Source: Pseudomonadota bacterium (lineage in GTDB: Bacteria > Pseudomonadota > Gammaproteobacteria > Burkholderiales > Thiobacillaceae). Taken from it: a stretch of 64,000 nucleotides of DNA. The translations under genes and the position numbers were made by a program. Numbering within the stretch: position 1 is the stretch's first letter; every line of letters begins with the position of its first letter. The stretch spans positions 62,001-126,000 of the forward strand of contig JAJZPG010000001.1 of NCBI GenBank assembly GCA_021811235.1. The letters run 5' to 3'. Under the pieces are notes generated by a model. That model saw nothing but the letters and a program-made list of their open reading frames with translations, had not been told where the DNA came from and searched no databases. Positions 16,112 through 24,785 of the stretch are shown here, in pieces.

Positions 16112-17416
16112 ATGTCTACGCATCCCCCTCACGACACCCCCCTGCTCGACCAGCTCGAGAGCGGCCCGTGGCCCAGCTTCGTGACCGGCCTCAAGCGCCT
16201 GGCGAAGGACAACGCCATGATGGCCGGCCTGATGGGGCACCTCGAAACCTCCTACGCAACCCGCACGGGCTACTGGAAAGGCGGCACGGTCGGCGTGTTC
16301 GGCTACGGCGGCGGCATCATTCCGCGCTTCACCGAACTGAAGGACGAAAACGGCAAGCCGCGGTTTCCCGAGGCGGCCGAATTCCACACCCTGCGGGTGC
16401 AGCCGCCGGCCGGCATGCACTACACCTCCGACCTCCTGCGCAAGCTGTGCGACGTCTGGGTCGGCAACGGCGGCTCGGGCCTGATCGCCTTCCACGGCCA
16501 GTCGGGCGACATCATGTTCCAGGGCGTCAGCACGGAAAACGTGCAGGCGGTGTTCAACGGTCTCAACGAAATGGGCTTCGACCTCGGCGGCGCCGGCCCC
16601 GCGCTGCGCACCTCGATGTCGTGCGTGGGCGCCGCGCGCTGCGAAATGTCGTGCTACGACGAGGCGCGCGCGCTGCGCACCGTCATCAACAACAATCTCG
16701 ACGACATGCACCGCCCGTCCCTGCCCTACAAGTTCAAGTTCAAGTTTTCCGGCTGCCCGAACGACTGCGTCAACGCGATCCAGCGTTCGGACATGGCGAC
16801 CATCGGCACCTGGCGCGACAACATCCGCGTCGACGAGGCGCTGGTGCAGGACTACTACCGGGTGCACGGCATGCACGACCTCTACAACGACGTGGTCGGC
16901 CGCTGCCCCACCAAGGCCATCAACGTGGTTCCGGATGACACGGTCCAGGCCGGGCCGCACACCTCGGTCGCCCACCTCGGCGACGGCAACGCCCTGTGCA
17001 TCGACAACAAGAACTGCGTGCGCTGCATGCACTGCCTGAACGTCATCCCCGGCGGCCTCTTGCCCGGCAAGGACAAGGGCGTGAGCATCCTGGTCGGCGG
17101 CAAGGGCGTGCTGAAGATCGGCGCCACCATGGGCAGCGTGATCATTCCGTTCATGAAGCTGGAGACCGACGAGGACTTCGAGAAGCTGAACGAGCTGGCG
17201 CGCAACGTGCTCGACTTCTTCGCCGAGAACGCGCTCGACCACGAGCGCACCGGCGAGATGATCGAGCGCATCGGGCTCGCCAACTTCCTCGAAGGCATGG
17301 ATATTCCGGTCGATCCCAACATGATCAAGGAGCCGCGTTCCAACCCCTACTTCCGTGGCGACGATTGGGACGAGCAGGTCGCCAAGTGGGTGGAATACAA
17401 GCAGAAAGCCGCCTGA
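16112..17416 (+). CDS. dsrA: Dissimilatory-type sulfite reductase alpha subunit, solitary
   Basis: This is 434 residues, a normal DsrA length, starting at the ATG with GGGAG seven bases upstream. It carries the siroheme / [4Fe-4S] cysteines in the two usual groups (SCVGAARCEMSC and FSGCPNDCVNAI), then a ferredoxin insert with CVRCMHCLNVIPGGLLPG. DsrAB reversibly converts sulfite and sulfide; in sulfur oxidisers it runs in the oxidative direction in the cytosol. No dsrB follows: the next gene is convergent rarA. DsrA needs DsrB to form the active heterotetramer, so this is either a second dsrA copy using a DsrB encoded elsewhere or a divergent paralogue. Confidence 0.9.
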   Translation: MSTHPPHDTPLLDQLESGPWPSFVTGLKRLAKDNAMMAGLMGHLETSYATRTGYWKGGTVGVFGYGGGIIPRFTELKDENGKPRFPEAAEFHTLRVQPPAGMHYTSDLLRKLCDVWVGNGGSGLIAFHGQSGDIMFQGVSTENVQAVFNGLNEMGFDLGGAGPALRTSMSCVGAARCEMSCYDEARALRTVINNNLDDMHRPSLPYKFKFKFSGCPNDCVNAIQRSDMATIGTWRDNIRVDEALVQDYYRVHGMHDLYNDVVGRCPTKAINVVPDDTVQAGPHTSVAHLGDGNALCIDNKNCVRCMHCLNVIPGGLLPGKDKGVSILVGGKGVLKIGATMGSVIIPFMKLETDEDFEKLNELARNVLDFFAENALDHERTGEMIERIGLANFLEGMDIPVDPNMIKEPRSNPYFRGDDWDEQVAKWVEYKQKAA

Positions 17417-17452
17417 GTGGCCGCCTGCCTGGCGGGTAGCCGGGCGAAGGCC

Positions 17453-18784
17453 TCAGTCGTCCTTGGCGGCTTCGTCGAGCTGTCGCAGGTGCGCCAGCTT
17501 GTCGGCGATCTTGCCTTCGAGTCCGCGCGGGGTGGGCGCGTAGAACTGCTGTTCCTGGATGTCGTCGGGGAAGTAGCGTTCGCCGGCGGCGTAGGCTTCG
17601 GGCTCGTCGTGCGCGTAGCGATAGGCGCGACCATAGCCGAGTTCCTTCATCAGCTTGGTCGGCGCGTTGCGCAGATGGATGGGCACGTCGTTGGAGGGGT
17701 TGGACTGCACGAAGGCGCGCGCGGCGTTGTAGGCGACGTAGACGGCGTTGCTCTTGGGCGCGCAGGCGAGATAAATGCAGGCTTCGGCGAGCGCGAGTTC
17801 GCCCTCGGGGGAGCCCAGTCTTTCGTAGGTTTCGACGGCGTCGAGCGCGAGGCGCAGCGCGCGTGGGTCGGCCAGGCCGATGTCCTCGCTCGCCATGCGG
17901 ATGAGGCGGCGGCCGAGATAGCGCGGGTCGGTGCCGCCGTCGAGCATGCGCACCAGCCAGTAGAGCGAGGCGTCGGGGTCCGAGCCGCGCACGCTCTTGT
18001 GCAGCGCCGAAATCTGGTCGTAGAAATTCTCGCCGCCCTTGTCGAATCGGCGCAGCGATTGCGCGAGTGCGTTTTCAACAAAAGCGGCGTCGACTTCCTT
18101 CACCTGGGCGGTGCGCGCGGCGGTGTCGAGCTGCTCCAGCAGGTTGAGGAGCTTCCTGGCGTCGCCGTCGGCGTAGGCGGCCAGCAGCCTGTCGACGCCC
18201 TCGCGCAGCTTCAGGTCGGGCAGTTCCTGCAACGCGCGCTGCATCAGCTGGCCGAGCTCGTCGGGCGTGAGCGACTTCAGCACGTAGACCTGCGCGCGCG
18301 ACAAAAGCGCGCCGACGACTTCGAACGAGGGGTTCTCGGTGGTGGCGCCGATGAAGGTGAAGAGCCCGGATTCGACGTGCGGCAGGAAGGCGTCCTGCTG
18401 CGACTTGTTGAAGCGGTGCACTTCGTCGACGAACAGGATGGTGGCGCGACCGAGGGTCTGGTTCATGCGCGCGCGCTCGACCGCCTCGCGGATGTCCTTG
18501 ACGCCGCTCAGCACGGCGGAGATCGCGATGAAGTCGGCGCCGAAGGCTTGCGCGGTGAGCCTGGCGAGCGTCGTCTTCCCCACCCCCGGCGGCCCCCACA
18601 GGATCATCGAATGCAGCTTGCCGGAATCGAAGGCGAGTCGCAGCGGTTTGCCGGGGCCGAGCAGGTGCGTCTGCCCGACGACGTCGGCCAGCGTGTGCGG
18701 GCGCAGGCGCTCGGCCAGCGGGGCGTGGGGATCACGCGCGGGCGCGGGAGCGGGGTCGGTCTGGAAAAAGTCCGCGGGGCTCAT
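17453..18784 (-). CDS. rarA: Replication-associated recombination protein A (AAA ATPase)
   Basis: This is 443 residues. Walker A is GPPGVGKTT (64-72) and Walker B is LFVDEVHRF; a sensor segment FIGATTENPSFEV and the C-terminal MgsA tetramerisation region (YLGRRLIRMASEDIGLADP) are clear. RarA acts with clamp loader and SSB at stalled forks. In many proteobacteria it lies directly after lolA on the same strand. Here lolA is 12.9 kb away with an island between them. Confidence 0.95.
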   Translation of the reverse strand: MSPADFFQTDPAPAPARDPHAPLAERLRPHTLADVVGQTHLLGPGKPLRLAFDSGKLHSMILWGPPGVGKTTLARLTAQAFGADFIAISAVLSGVKDIREAVERARMNQTLGRATILFVDEVHRFNKSQQDAFLPHVESGLFTFIGATTENPSFEVVGALLSRAQVYVLKSLTPDELGQLMQRALQELPDLKLREGVDRLLAAYADGDARKLLNLLEQLDTAARTAQVKEVDAAFVENALAQSLRRFDKGGENFYDQISALHKSVRGSDPDASLYWLVRMLDGGTDPRYLGRRLIRMASEDIGLADPRALRLALDAVETYERLGSPEGELALAEACIYLACAPKSNAVYVAYNAARAFVQSNPSNDVPIHLRNAPTKLMKELGYGRAYRYAHDEPEAYAAGERYFPDDIQEQQFYAPTPRGLEGKIADKLAHLRQLDEAAKDD

Positions 18785-18920
18785 GTGCCCGGGATTATTG
18801 CATTGGTGAGCGGCGAGTGGGTGGATGGACTGGCCCAAAGACCGATTGCTTCGATGGCTGGCCGAATCGCAATCCGAGAACCTGTCTGGCCGCGTTGAAG
18901 CGATTGCCGCGGCCTGTTTT

Positions 18921-18935
18921 GTTTCAATTGTTTCA
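18921..18935 (-). promoter_or_regulatory. GAAAC box, site 1, before the response regulator
   Basis: On the minus strand this reads TGAAACAATTGAAAC, two GAAAC half-sites nine bases apart. It lies about 70 bases before the response regulator, inverted relative to it. A second partial copy (AATCGAAACC) sits at 18987-18996. Confidence 0.55.
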
Positions 18936-19003
18936 GGGTGCTTTTGCATCGTCAGGATGAAGCGGCATACTGCCCCGGCTGGCAATAATCGAAACCTTCG
19001 ACC

Positions 19004-19726
19004 ATGGGACAGAAAGACAGCTTGCTGGTGGTGGACGACGAACCGGAAATCGTGGAGATACTGGTGGAGTATTTCTCCGGCCAGGGCTTCGACGTGCGCG
19101 GCGCCGGCAATGCCGCCCAGGCGCGGGACGTGCTGGCGGATGCGGCGCCCAGGCTGGCCATCCTGGACATCCGCATGCCCGGCGAGGACGGCCTGTCCCT
19201 GGCCCGCTGGATTCGGGAACACCGCCGGGAAATGGGCATCATCATGCTCACCACCGCCGCCGACGTGGTGGATCGCATCATCGGCCTGGAAATGGGGGCC
19301 GATGACTATGTGCCCAAGCCTTTCGAACCCCGTGAACTGCTGGCCCGGGTGAAAAGCATTCTGCGGCGCCTGGGCGAAGAGAACGCCGCACCGCCCATCG
19401 TGGCCGGACAACGGCCGGGGCGGGTGCGCTTCGGCCTCTGCGAACTGGATACCGACGCCCACAAGCTGTTCGACGCGGCCGGCAAGGAACTCCCTCTGAC
19501 GGCCATGGAATTCGACCTCTTGAAGGTGTTTTCCGAAAACGCCGGCCGCGTCCTGAGCCGGGACCAACTCATGGAACTGGCCCACCACCGGGGCTGGGAA
19601 GTGTTCGACCGCTCCATCGACCTGCGCATCATGCGCCTGCGCCGCAAGATCGAGCCGGACCCGGAAAAGCCTGAAGTCATCAAGACCGTGCGGGGCGTGG
19701 GCTACATGTATCTGGCGGACGCATGA
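19004..19726 (+). CDS. OmpR-family response regulator
   Basis: This is 240 residues. A receiver domain (1-120) has the acidic pair DDE at 11-13, the phospho-acceptor Asp55 in LDIRMPGEDG and the switch Lys in PKPFEP. A winged helix-turn-helix domain follows (about 140-238), with ending KTVRGVGYMYLADA typical of OmpR/PhoB. It overlaps the kinase gene by four bases (ATGA), so the two are made together. It is the only DNA-binding regulator in the island and the natural candidate to bind the repeated GAAAC boxes. Confidence 0.92.
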   Translation: MGQKDSLLVVDDEPEIVEILVEYFSGQGFDVRGAGNAAQARDVLADAAPRLAILDIRMPGEDGLSLARWIREHRREMGIIMLTTAADVVDRIIGLEMGADDYVPKPFEPRELLARVKSILRRLGEENAAPPIVAGQRPGRVRFGLCELDTDAHKLFDAAGKELPLTAMEFDLLKVFSENAGRVLSRDQLMELAHHRGWEVFDRSIDLRIMRLRRKIEPDPEKPEVIKTVRGVGYMYLADA

Positions 19727-22581
19727 CGGACGCCCTCCAAGCCAGCGCACCGCCCCCTGCGGACACGCCGCCGGGCGAACGCAGGGGCCTGCCGGACCTG
19801 AGCCTCTCCAAACGCTACCGCTGGCTGTTGCTGGCCCTCACCCTGCCCCTGTTCATCGTCGTACTGGTGCTGGCCGCCAGCCAGTACCGCAGTCAACGCC
19901 AGCAGGTCCTGTCCGACCTGGCCCGGGCCAGCGCCAGCCATGTCATCACCCTGGAAGCCATCGCCAAGTCGGCCCGGGACCACGTGTTGCGCATGCGTGC
20001 CTGGTCCGGCGGCTATCTGCTGAATCCGGCCAGCACCCCAAGCGGCCTGCGCCAGTACCTGTCCCCGCGCATCGAGGACGGCGCGCCGGCGGGCTACACC
20101 CTGGACGGCATCCCGCCCGCCCAGCGCGCCTATGTCGGCCAGCTCCTGTGGCTGGGGGAGAACCCGGCCAACGCCGGGCGCGCCTTGCGCATGCTGGACC
20201 AGGCCCTGGAGTTTTTCAGTCTGGTGCGGCTCACCCACGACATCGACGCCAGCTTCCAGTGGTCCTATTTCCTGCCGGCCAGCCGGGAGTTCGCCAACAT
20301 CTATCCCTGGTCGCCCACCGGGAAGCTGCTGCGCAACATGGGCCATACCCGGCTGCGTCCTGGGCTGGAAAGCCTGTATGGGCATGAGTTCTTTCTGGCC
20401 GGCTCGCCGGAACGCAACCCCGGACGAACGCCTTACTGGACCGAGCCCTACGTGGATCCGGCCGGCGCCGGGGCCATGGTGTCCCACTGCGCCCCGGTCT
20501 ACCAGGACCGCCATTTCCTCGGCGTGGTCGGCACCGATATCCGGCTGGTCACCCTGGCCAAGGTGCTGGAGCAACTGCCGATCACCGTGGGCCGGCTGTT
20601 GATCGTCGATGCCGAAGGCATGCTGCTGGCCGATTCCAGGGGAACGCGCGCCGATGCGGTGCTGCCCGCCACGGCGGCACTGCCCGCCGGCATGACCGCC
20701 GGCGATCTGGCCGAGGCCCGCCGGGCGGCCGGCGCGCCGGTGGAACGGGGAGGCCATGTGCTGGTGGCAGGATTCACCCAGCATGCCCCCTGGACCCTGG
20801 TCCATCTCATCGCCGACCGGGAGATCACCGCCCTGTTGCTGCCCCGATTCGTGCCCTACGGCATCATTCTGGCCCTGCTGGCAGGCACCTTCCTGATGGC
20901 CCTGTACATGCTGCGGCGGGAGTTCATCAACCCCGCCTTCGAACTGGTGTGCTACATCCAGCGGGTGTCCCGCGATCCGGCCGCCACCGAGCCGGTCCTG
21001 CCGCGTTTGTGGCAGACCTGGGTCACCGTCGTCTCCCGCACCTTCGCCGCCAACCGGGAAGCCAGCCGACAGATCAAGGAGAGCGAGGCCTTCAAGTCGG
21101 CCATCGTGGACAACGCCCTGCTGGCGGTCATCACCATGGACGCCGACGGCCGGGTGGTGGAGTTCAATCCGGCCGCCGAGGCCCTGTTCGGCCACCGGCG
21201 CCGGGACGTCCTGGGCCGGGACATGGCCGAGCTCATCATCCCCGAGCGCCACCGCGCCGCCCACCGGGCCGGCCTGGCCCGCTACCTGGCCAGCGGCGTG
21301 TCGCAGATGCTGGGCAGCCGCCTGGAACTCACGGCCCTGGCGGCGGACGGCAGCGAGATTCCCGTGGAACTCAGCGTCTCCGCCAACCGGGTGGGCGGCG
21401 CCCACTTCTTCACCGCCTTCGTCATGGACCTGCGGGACAAGAAGCGGGCCGAGGAGGAACTGGCGCGGCAGCGGGATGTTTTGCGCCAGAGCGAGAAACT
21501 CTCCGCCATGGGGTCCCTGCTGGCCGGGGTGGCCCACGAACTGAACAATCCTCTGGCCATCCTCATGGGGCGGGCCGCCCTGCTGGAAGGCAAGGCCACC
21601 GACCCGGCCATCAAGGCCGACGCGCTGAAGATCCACGCTGCCGCCGACCGCTGCGGCCGCATCGTCCAGACCTTCCTGGCCATGGCCCGGCAGCGGCCCT
21701 CGCCGCGCCGTGCCGCCCACCTCAACGAACTGGCCGCCGGCGCCCTGGATCTCCTGGGCTACAGCCTGCGCAGCAGCGGCATCCAGGTGCGCACCCGCTT
21801 GATGGCCGGCCTGCCGGCCCTGGACATGGCCGCCGACGCCGTGGGCCAGGCCGTGGTCAACCTGCTGGTCAACGCCCAGCAGGCCCTGGCGGAGCAACCC
21901 GAACCCCGCCTCATCGAGGTGGAAACGGGCCTGGCCGACGGCGGGGTGTTCCTGCGGGTGACGGACAATGGCCCCGGCATCCCGCCCGAGTTGCGGGAAC
22001 GCATCTTCGACCCCTTCTTCACGACCAAGCCCGAAGGCGCCGGCCTGGGGGTGGGCCTGTCCGTGAGCCGGGCGGCGGTGCGGGAGCAGGGGGGCGAGCT
22101 GGTTCTGGAACCGGCCTCCGGAGGCACGACCTTCCGCCTCTGGCTGCCCCTGGATCCAGCCGCGCCCGCTGCCGGCAAGGCCGTCCCGGCACGGACTCTC
22201 CTGGACGCCGGCGGCGAGGTCATGGTCGTGGACGACGAGCCGGAGGTGGCGGCGTTGCTGCGGGACATCCTGGCCTCGGTGGGCTACACCGCCACCCTGG
22301 CGGCCAGCGGGCGCGAGGCCCTGGACTGGCTGGCGGCGGGCCACGACTGCACCCTGATCCTGACCGACATGCGCATGCCGGACACCGACGGCCCCGCCCT
22401 CTGGCGCGCCATCCGCGAACGGCACCCCCACCTGGCGGCGCGCACCGCCTTCATCACCGGCGACAGCATGTCTCCCAGCGTCGCCCCCTTCCTGCGGGAA
22501 ACCGGCCAGCCCTGGCTGGAAAAACCCTTCACGCCGGAGGACGTGCTGGCCCTGCTGGCGCGGCTGTTGCCGGAGGACTGA
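19723..22581 (+). CDS. Hybrid sensor histidine kinase partner of the regulator
   Basis: This is 952 residues. Membrane helix 1 is near 34-53; a large periplasmic dCACHE-like sensor (54-375) contains [19 protein letters not shown] and GVVGTDIRLVTLAKVL; helix 2 is near 377-397. Then come a linker, a PAS domain (about 453-565), HisKA with His605 in GVAHELNNPLAI, an HATPase domain with DNGPGIPP and FFTTKPEGAGLGVGLS, and a C-terminal receiver with Asp882 (LTDMRMPDTDG). It senses a periplasmic signal and phosphorylates the cotranslated regulator, perhaps through a second phosphotransfer step. It is paralogous to the kinase at the other end of the island. Confidence 0.92.
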   Translation: MTDALQASAPPPADTPPGERRGLPDLSLSKRYRWLLLALTLPLFIVVLVLAASQYRSQRQQVLSDLARASASHVITLEAIAKSARDHVLRMRAWSGGYLLNPASTPSGLRQYLSPRIEDGAPAGYTLDGIPPAQRAYVGQLLWLGENPANAGRALRMLDQALEFFSLVRLTHDIDASFQWSYFLPASREFANIYPWSPTGKLLRNMGHTRLRPGLESLYGHEFFLAGSPERNPGRTPYWTEPYVDPAGAGAMVSHCAPVYQDRHFLGVVGTDIRLVTLAKVLEQLPITVGRLLIVDAEGMLLADSRGTRADAVLPATAALPAGMTAGDLAEARRAAGAPVERGGHVLVAGFTQHAPWTLVHLIADREITALLLPRFVPYGIILALLAGTFLMALYMLRREFINPAFELVCYIQRVSRDPAATEPVLPRLWQTWVTVVSRTFAANREASRQIKESEAFKSAIVDNALLAVITMDADGRVVEFNPAAEALFGHRRRDVLGRDMAELIIPERHRAAHRAGLARYLASGVSQMLGSRLELTALAADGSEIPVELSVSANRVGGAHFFTAFVMDLRDKKRAEEELARQRDVLRQSEKLSAMGSLLAGVAHELNNPLAILMGRAALLEGKATDPAIKADALKIHAAADRCGRIVQTFLAMARQRPSPRRAAHLNELAAGALDLLGYSLRSSGIQVRTRLMAGLPALDMAADAVGQAVVNLLVNAQQALAEQPEPRLIEVETGLADGGVFLRVTDNGPGIPPELRERIFDPFFTTKPEGAGLGVGLSVSRAAVREQGGELVLEPASGGTTFRLWLPLDPAAPAAGKAVPARTLLDAGGEVMVVDDEPEVAALLRDILASVGYTATLAASGREALDWLAAGHDCTLILTDMRMPDTDGPALWRAIRERHPHLAARTAFITGDSMSPSVAPFLRETGQPWLEKPFTPEDVLALLARLLPED

Positions 22582-22612
22582 GGGGCCCGCTTCCGGACCG
22601 CCCGTGGTGGCC

Positions 22613-22660
22613 GGAAACAATCGAAACCAAAGTGTGCGTCCCATGAAAAGGGATTGATAC
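22613..22660 (+). promoter_or_regulatory. GAAAC-box promoter, site 2
   Basis: GGAAACAATCGAAACC (22613-22628) is followed, after 23 bases, by GATTGATAC (22652-22660). The same two elements with exactly the same spacing recur at 22934-22982. The second element probably contains the -10 region. It would drive the small membrane protein gene that starts at 22706. Confidence 0.6.
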
Positions 22661-22705
22661 ATCCCGCGCCCAAGCTGGCGGCTCCCCCTCCTTCCACGAG
22701 CCGCC

Positions 22706-22930
22706 ATGACCGCCCCCCTGGATATCGCCGCCGGTGCCTTGCTGTTGTTCCTGATGCTGGTGCTGGCCTCCCTCGCCTCCAGCCTGGTGCTGCGCCTGCT
22801 GGGCGAGCGTTTGCGGCACCCGGCCTGGGCCGGGTGGCTGGCGGACAACGAAACCGCCCTGCTGGCCGCGGTCTGGGCCGGCCTGGCCCTGGCGGCCTAC
22901 TACCTGGGCCCCCGGCTGATGCCGGGATGA
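22706..22930 (+). CDS. Small two-helix membrane protein
   Basis: This is 74 residues with two membrane helices (about 8-32 and 48-70) joined by a charged turn (RLLGERLRHPAWAGWLADNE). It follows a GAAAC-box promoter, so it should be under control of the two-component system next to it. No strong ribosome site is seen. The protein is not recognised; small two-helix proteins beside sensor kinases sometimes modulate them, which is only a suggestion here. Confidence 0.55.
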   Translation: MTAPLDIAAGALLLFLMLVLASLASSLVLRLLGERLRHPAWAGWLADNETALLAAVWAGLALAAYYLGPRLMPG

Positions 22931-22933
22931 GGC

Positions 22934-22982
22934 GTGAAACAAATGAAACCGTTCCATGCCCGGCGCGAAGCACGATTGATAC
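22934..22982 (+). promoter_or_regulatory. GAAAC-box promoter, site 3
   Basis: GTGAAACAAATGAAACC (22934-22950), then 23 bases, then GATTGATAC (22974-22982). The layout and spacing match site 2. It would drive the run of genes from 23036 to the last beta-helix gene at 28625, all on one strand with short gaps. Confidence 0.6.
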
Positions 22983-23035
22983 GGACGGCCCCCAAAGTGA
23001 GCCCATCGCCACTTCACTCATCGGAGGATCCGTCC

Positions 23036-23141
23036 ATGGCCGCCCTCGCCTGGCATTCCGAATGCCCTGCACGACCTGACGCAAGCACAGCAGGCACGCC
23101 TGGAGTTGTTCAAGCGCCGGCCGGTGGAGGCGGCGCCATGA
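23036..23141 (+). pseudogene. Short ORF apparently broken by one extra base
   Basis: CGGAGG lies eight bases before an ATG that reads MAALAWHSE, then runs on in a frame without protein character. One base over, from 23061, the frame reads NALHDLTQAQQARLELFKRR, then PVEAAP and a TGA that overlaps the next start (ATGA). Removing one base near 23058-23060 would give a continuous 34-residue protein. It could be a real frameshift, a sequencing error, or chance. Confidence 0.4.
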
Positions 23142-23356
23142 AACGCCTGCTCGAACGCTTCCTGGGCCTGCCCCGTCGCCCCGCCGCCGCCGCCGGCTAC
23201 CTGGCGGAGAGCGTGGCCTATTCGGCCCTGCTGGCCGGCACCGGAGAAGACGCCCCGGTGCCGGATTTCGCTTCCTTCGTGACCGGCCCGCTGGCTCGCG
23301 GCGCGGCCCGGCCACGCCCTTTCCCCACCGTTTCCATCCCTGGAGCCCGCTCATGA
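23138..23356 (+). CDS. 72-residue protein before the first PEP-CTERM gene
   Basis: GTGGAGG lies seven bases before the ATG, and the stop overlaps the start of the PEP-CTERM gene (ATGA), so it is likely translated and coupled. The protein begins MKRLLERFLGLPRRP, an amphipathic basic start, then an Ala-rich helix (YLAESVAYSALLAG) and a Pro/Arg-rich tail. No signal peptide or known domain was recognised. The in-frame ATG at 23036 would add 34 residues of poor character. Confidence 0.5.
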   Translation: MKRLLERFLGLPRRPAAAAGYLAESVAYSALLAGTGEDAPVPDFASFVTGPLARGAARPRPFPTVSIPGARS

Positions 23357-24066
23357 CACTCAAACCCCTCCTCCTCGCCACCCTGCTGGCGGCCCCCCTT
23401 GTGCTCGTCCTGCCGACGGCCCGGGCCGTCCCCATCACCATCGGCTTTTCCGGCACCGTGGACAACGATCCCTACGGCACCGGCTGGACCGACTTCACCG
23501 GCCAGTTCACCTATGACACGACCTGGAGCGACCTCGCCCCCGGCGACGCCAGCGTGGGCATCTACCAGGGCAGCGGGCCGGCCTACGGCATGCTGGTGAG
23601 CGTGGACGGCGGCGCGGCCAGTTGGGACGGGTACGGCCAGTTCGCCATGCTGGCCATCCAGGACGACTATCCGGGCGTGGGCGATCAGTACCTGGGCTAC
23701 GGCAGCGACGGCAACTTCCTCACCATGGAACTGGTCCTGACGGACAGCACCGCTTCCCTCTTCGGCAGCGACGGCATCCTCACCGACCTGCCCGCGCTGA
23801 GCAGCTTCGACTGGCCCCGCTTCACCCTGTTCGACACCGACGCCGAGTTCGGCGGCATGGTGACCAGCCTGATCTGTCTGGACGGCTGCGTGGCGGGCAA
23901 CCCCAACGACCCGGGCGATCCCGGTGATCCTGGCGACCCCAACGATCCCGGCGATCCGGGGAACCCCGGCGGCAATCCCAACCCGGTTCCCGAACCCGGC
24001 TCGCTGGCCCTGCTGGGCCTGGGCCTGGCCGCACTGACGCGGGTGCGCCGGACGCATCGAGCCTGA
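23353..24066 (+). CDS. PEP-CTERM protein with an Asn-Asp-Pro-Gly linker
   Basis: This is 237 residues. A signal peptide (to ARA-VPIT) and a beta-rich body are followed by a low-complexity linker of NDPGDPG units. The C-terminal sorting signal is VPEPGSLALLGLGLAALTR plus a basic tail. PEP-CTERM proteins are exported by Sec, cut by an exosortase and placed on the surface or in exopolysaccharide. The linker probably spaces the domain from the membrane or matrix. The gene is coupled to the 72-residue gene before it. Confidence 0.88.
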   Translation: MTLKPLLLATLLAAPLVLVLPTARAVPITIGFSGTVDNDPYGTGWTDFTGQFTYDTTWSDLAPGDASVGIYQGSGPAYGMLVSVDGGAASWDGYGQFAMLAIQDDYPGVGDQYLGYGSDGNFLTMELVLTDSTASLFGSDGILTDLPALSSFDWPRFTLFDTDAEFGGMVTSLICLDGCVAGNPNDPGDPGDPGDPNDPGDPGNPGGNPNPVPEPGSLALLGLGLAALTRVRRTHRA

Positions 24067-24095
24067 ACCGGCAGCGATCACGCAGGGACCCCACG

Positions 24096-24758
24096 ATGAG
24101 CTCCGAACGCCTCCTCCTCCGCGCCCTCCCGGCGCTGGCCACGGCTCTGATCGGGCTGGCGGCCGTGCCCGGCCAGGCCGCCGTCATGTTCCATGCCGAC
24201 CCCGCCGGTTTCGCCGCCGCGGTGTCGCCGCAAGGCTTCGACGACTTCGAGGCCGCGCCCTGGGCGGCCGACACCAACTACGCCGGCCCGGTCGCCAGCC
24301 AGGGCATCACGTGGTCGGCCGCCAATACCCTGCGCGCCTCCACCTTCATGCCGCACAGCGGCCGCGTCGCCCTGTCCGACGTCGACGGCAGCCCCGACCT
24401 GCTCGACACGCTGACCGCCCAACTCGCGGACGAGGCGGACGGCTTCGGCCTGTGGCTGCGCAGCACGCTGCTGCGCGCGAATGTCGAGTTTGCGCTGCTC
24501 GACGCCAACGGCATGGTGCTGGACAGCTTCACCCAGACCTTCTTCGACCAGTGGACCTTCCTCGGCTTCAGCAGCGACACACCGTTCGCCAGCGTGCGCC
24601 TGCATGCCACCGGCAGCGGCGGGGGATTCGTGGACGACTTCCTCGTCGACGACGTGGCCTATGGCACGGCCCGCCCGGCCCAGGTGCCCGAACCCGGCTC
24701 GCTGGCCCTGCTGGGCCTGGGCCTGGCGGCCCTCACCCGCGCCCGCAAGCAGCATTGA
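24096..24758 (+). CDS. PEP-CTERM protein 2
   Basis: This is 220 residues with a signal peptide (PGQA-AVMF) and a beta-sandwich-like body (FDDFEAAPWAADTNYAGPVA, then VDDFLVDDVAYG). The PEP-CTERM signal VPEPGSLALLGLGLAALTR is identical over its core to that of the preceding protein. The body resembles secreted PEP-CTERM proteins of unknown ligand. AGGGA precedes the ATG. The two genes share the same sorting signal but not the same body, so one end was probably copied. Confidence 0.88.
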   Translation: MSSERLLLRALPALATALIGLAAVPGQAAVMFHADPAGFAAAVSPQGFDDFEAAPWAADTNYAGPVASQGITWSAANTLRASTFMPHSGRVALSDVDGSPDLLDTLTAQLADEADGFGLWLRSTLLRANVEFALLDANGMVLDSFTQTFFDQWTFLGFSSDTPFASVRLHATGSGGGFVDDFLVDDVAYGTARPAQVPEPGSLALLGLGLAALTRARKQH

Positions 24759-24785
24759 AACCCATCGATCAAGAAAGGCCCCGTC

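Noticed and set aside
17417-17452. A missing or decayed dsrB after dsrA
   Set aside because: Only 35 bases lie before convergent rarA, with no similarity to dsrB in any frame.
17417-18898. A plus-strand open frame opposite rarA
   Set aside because: Shadow frame; rarA motifs on the minus strand explain the region.
19702-22848. A long open frame on the minus strand opposite the first kinase
   Set aside because: Gly/Gln/His-rich composition with no domain. The plus strand has all kinase motifs.
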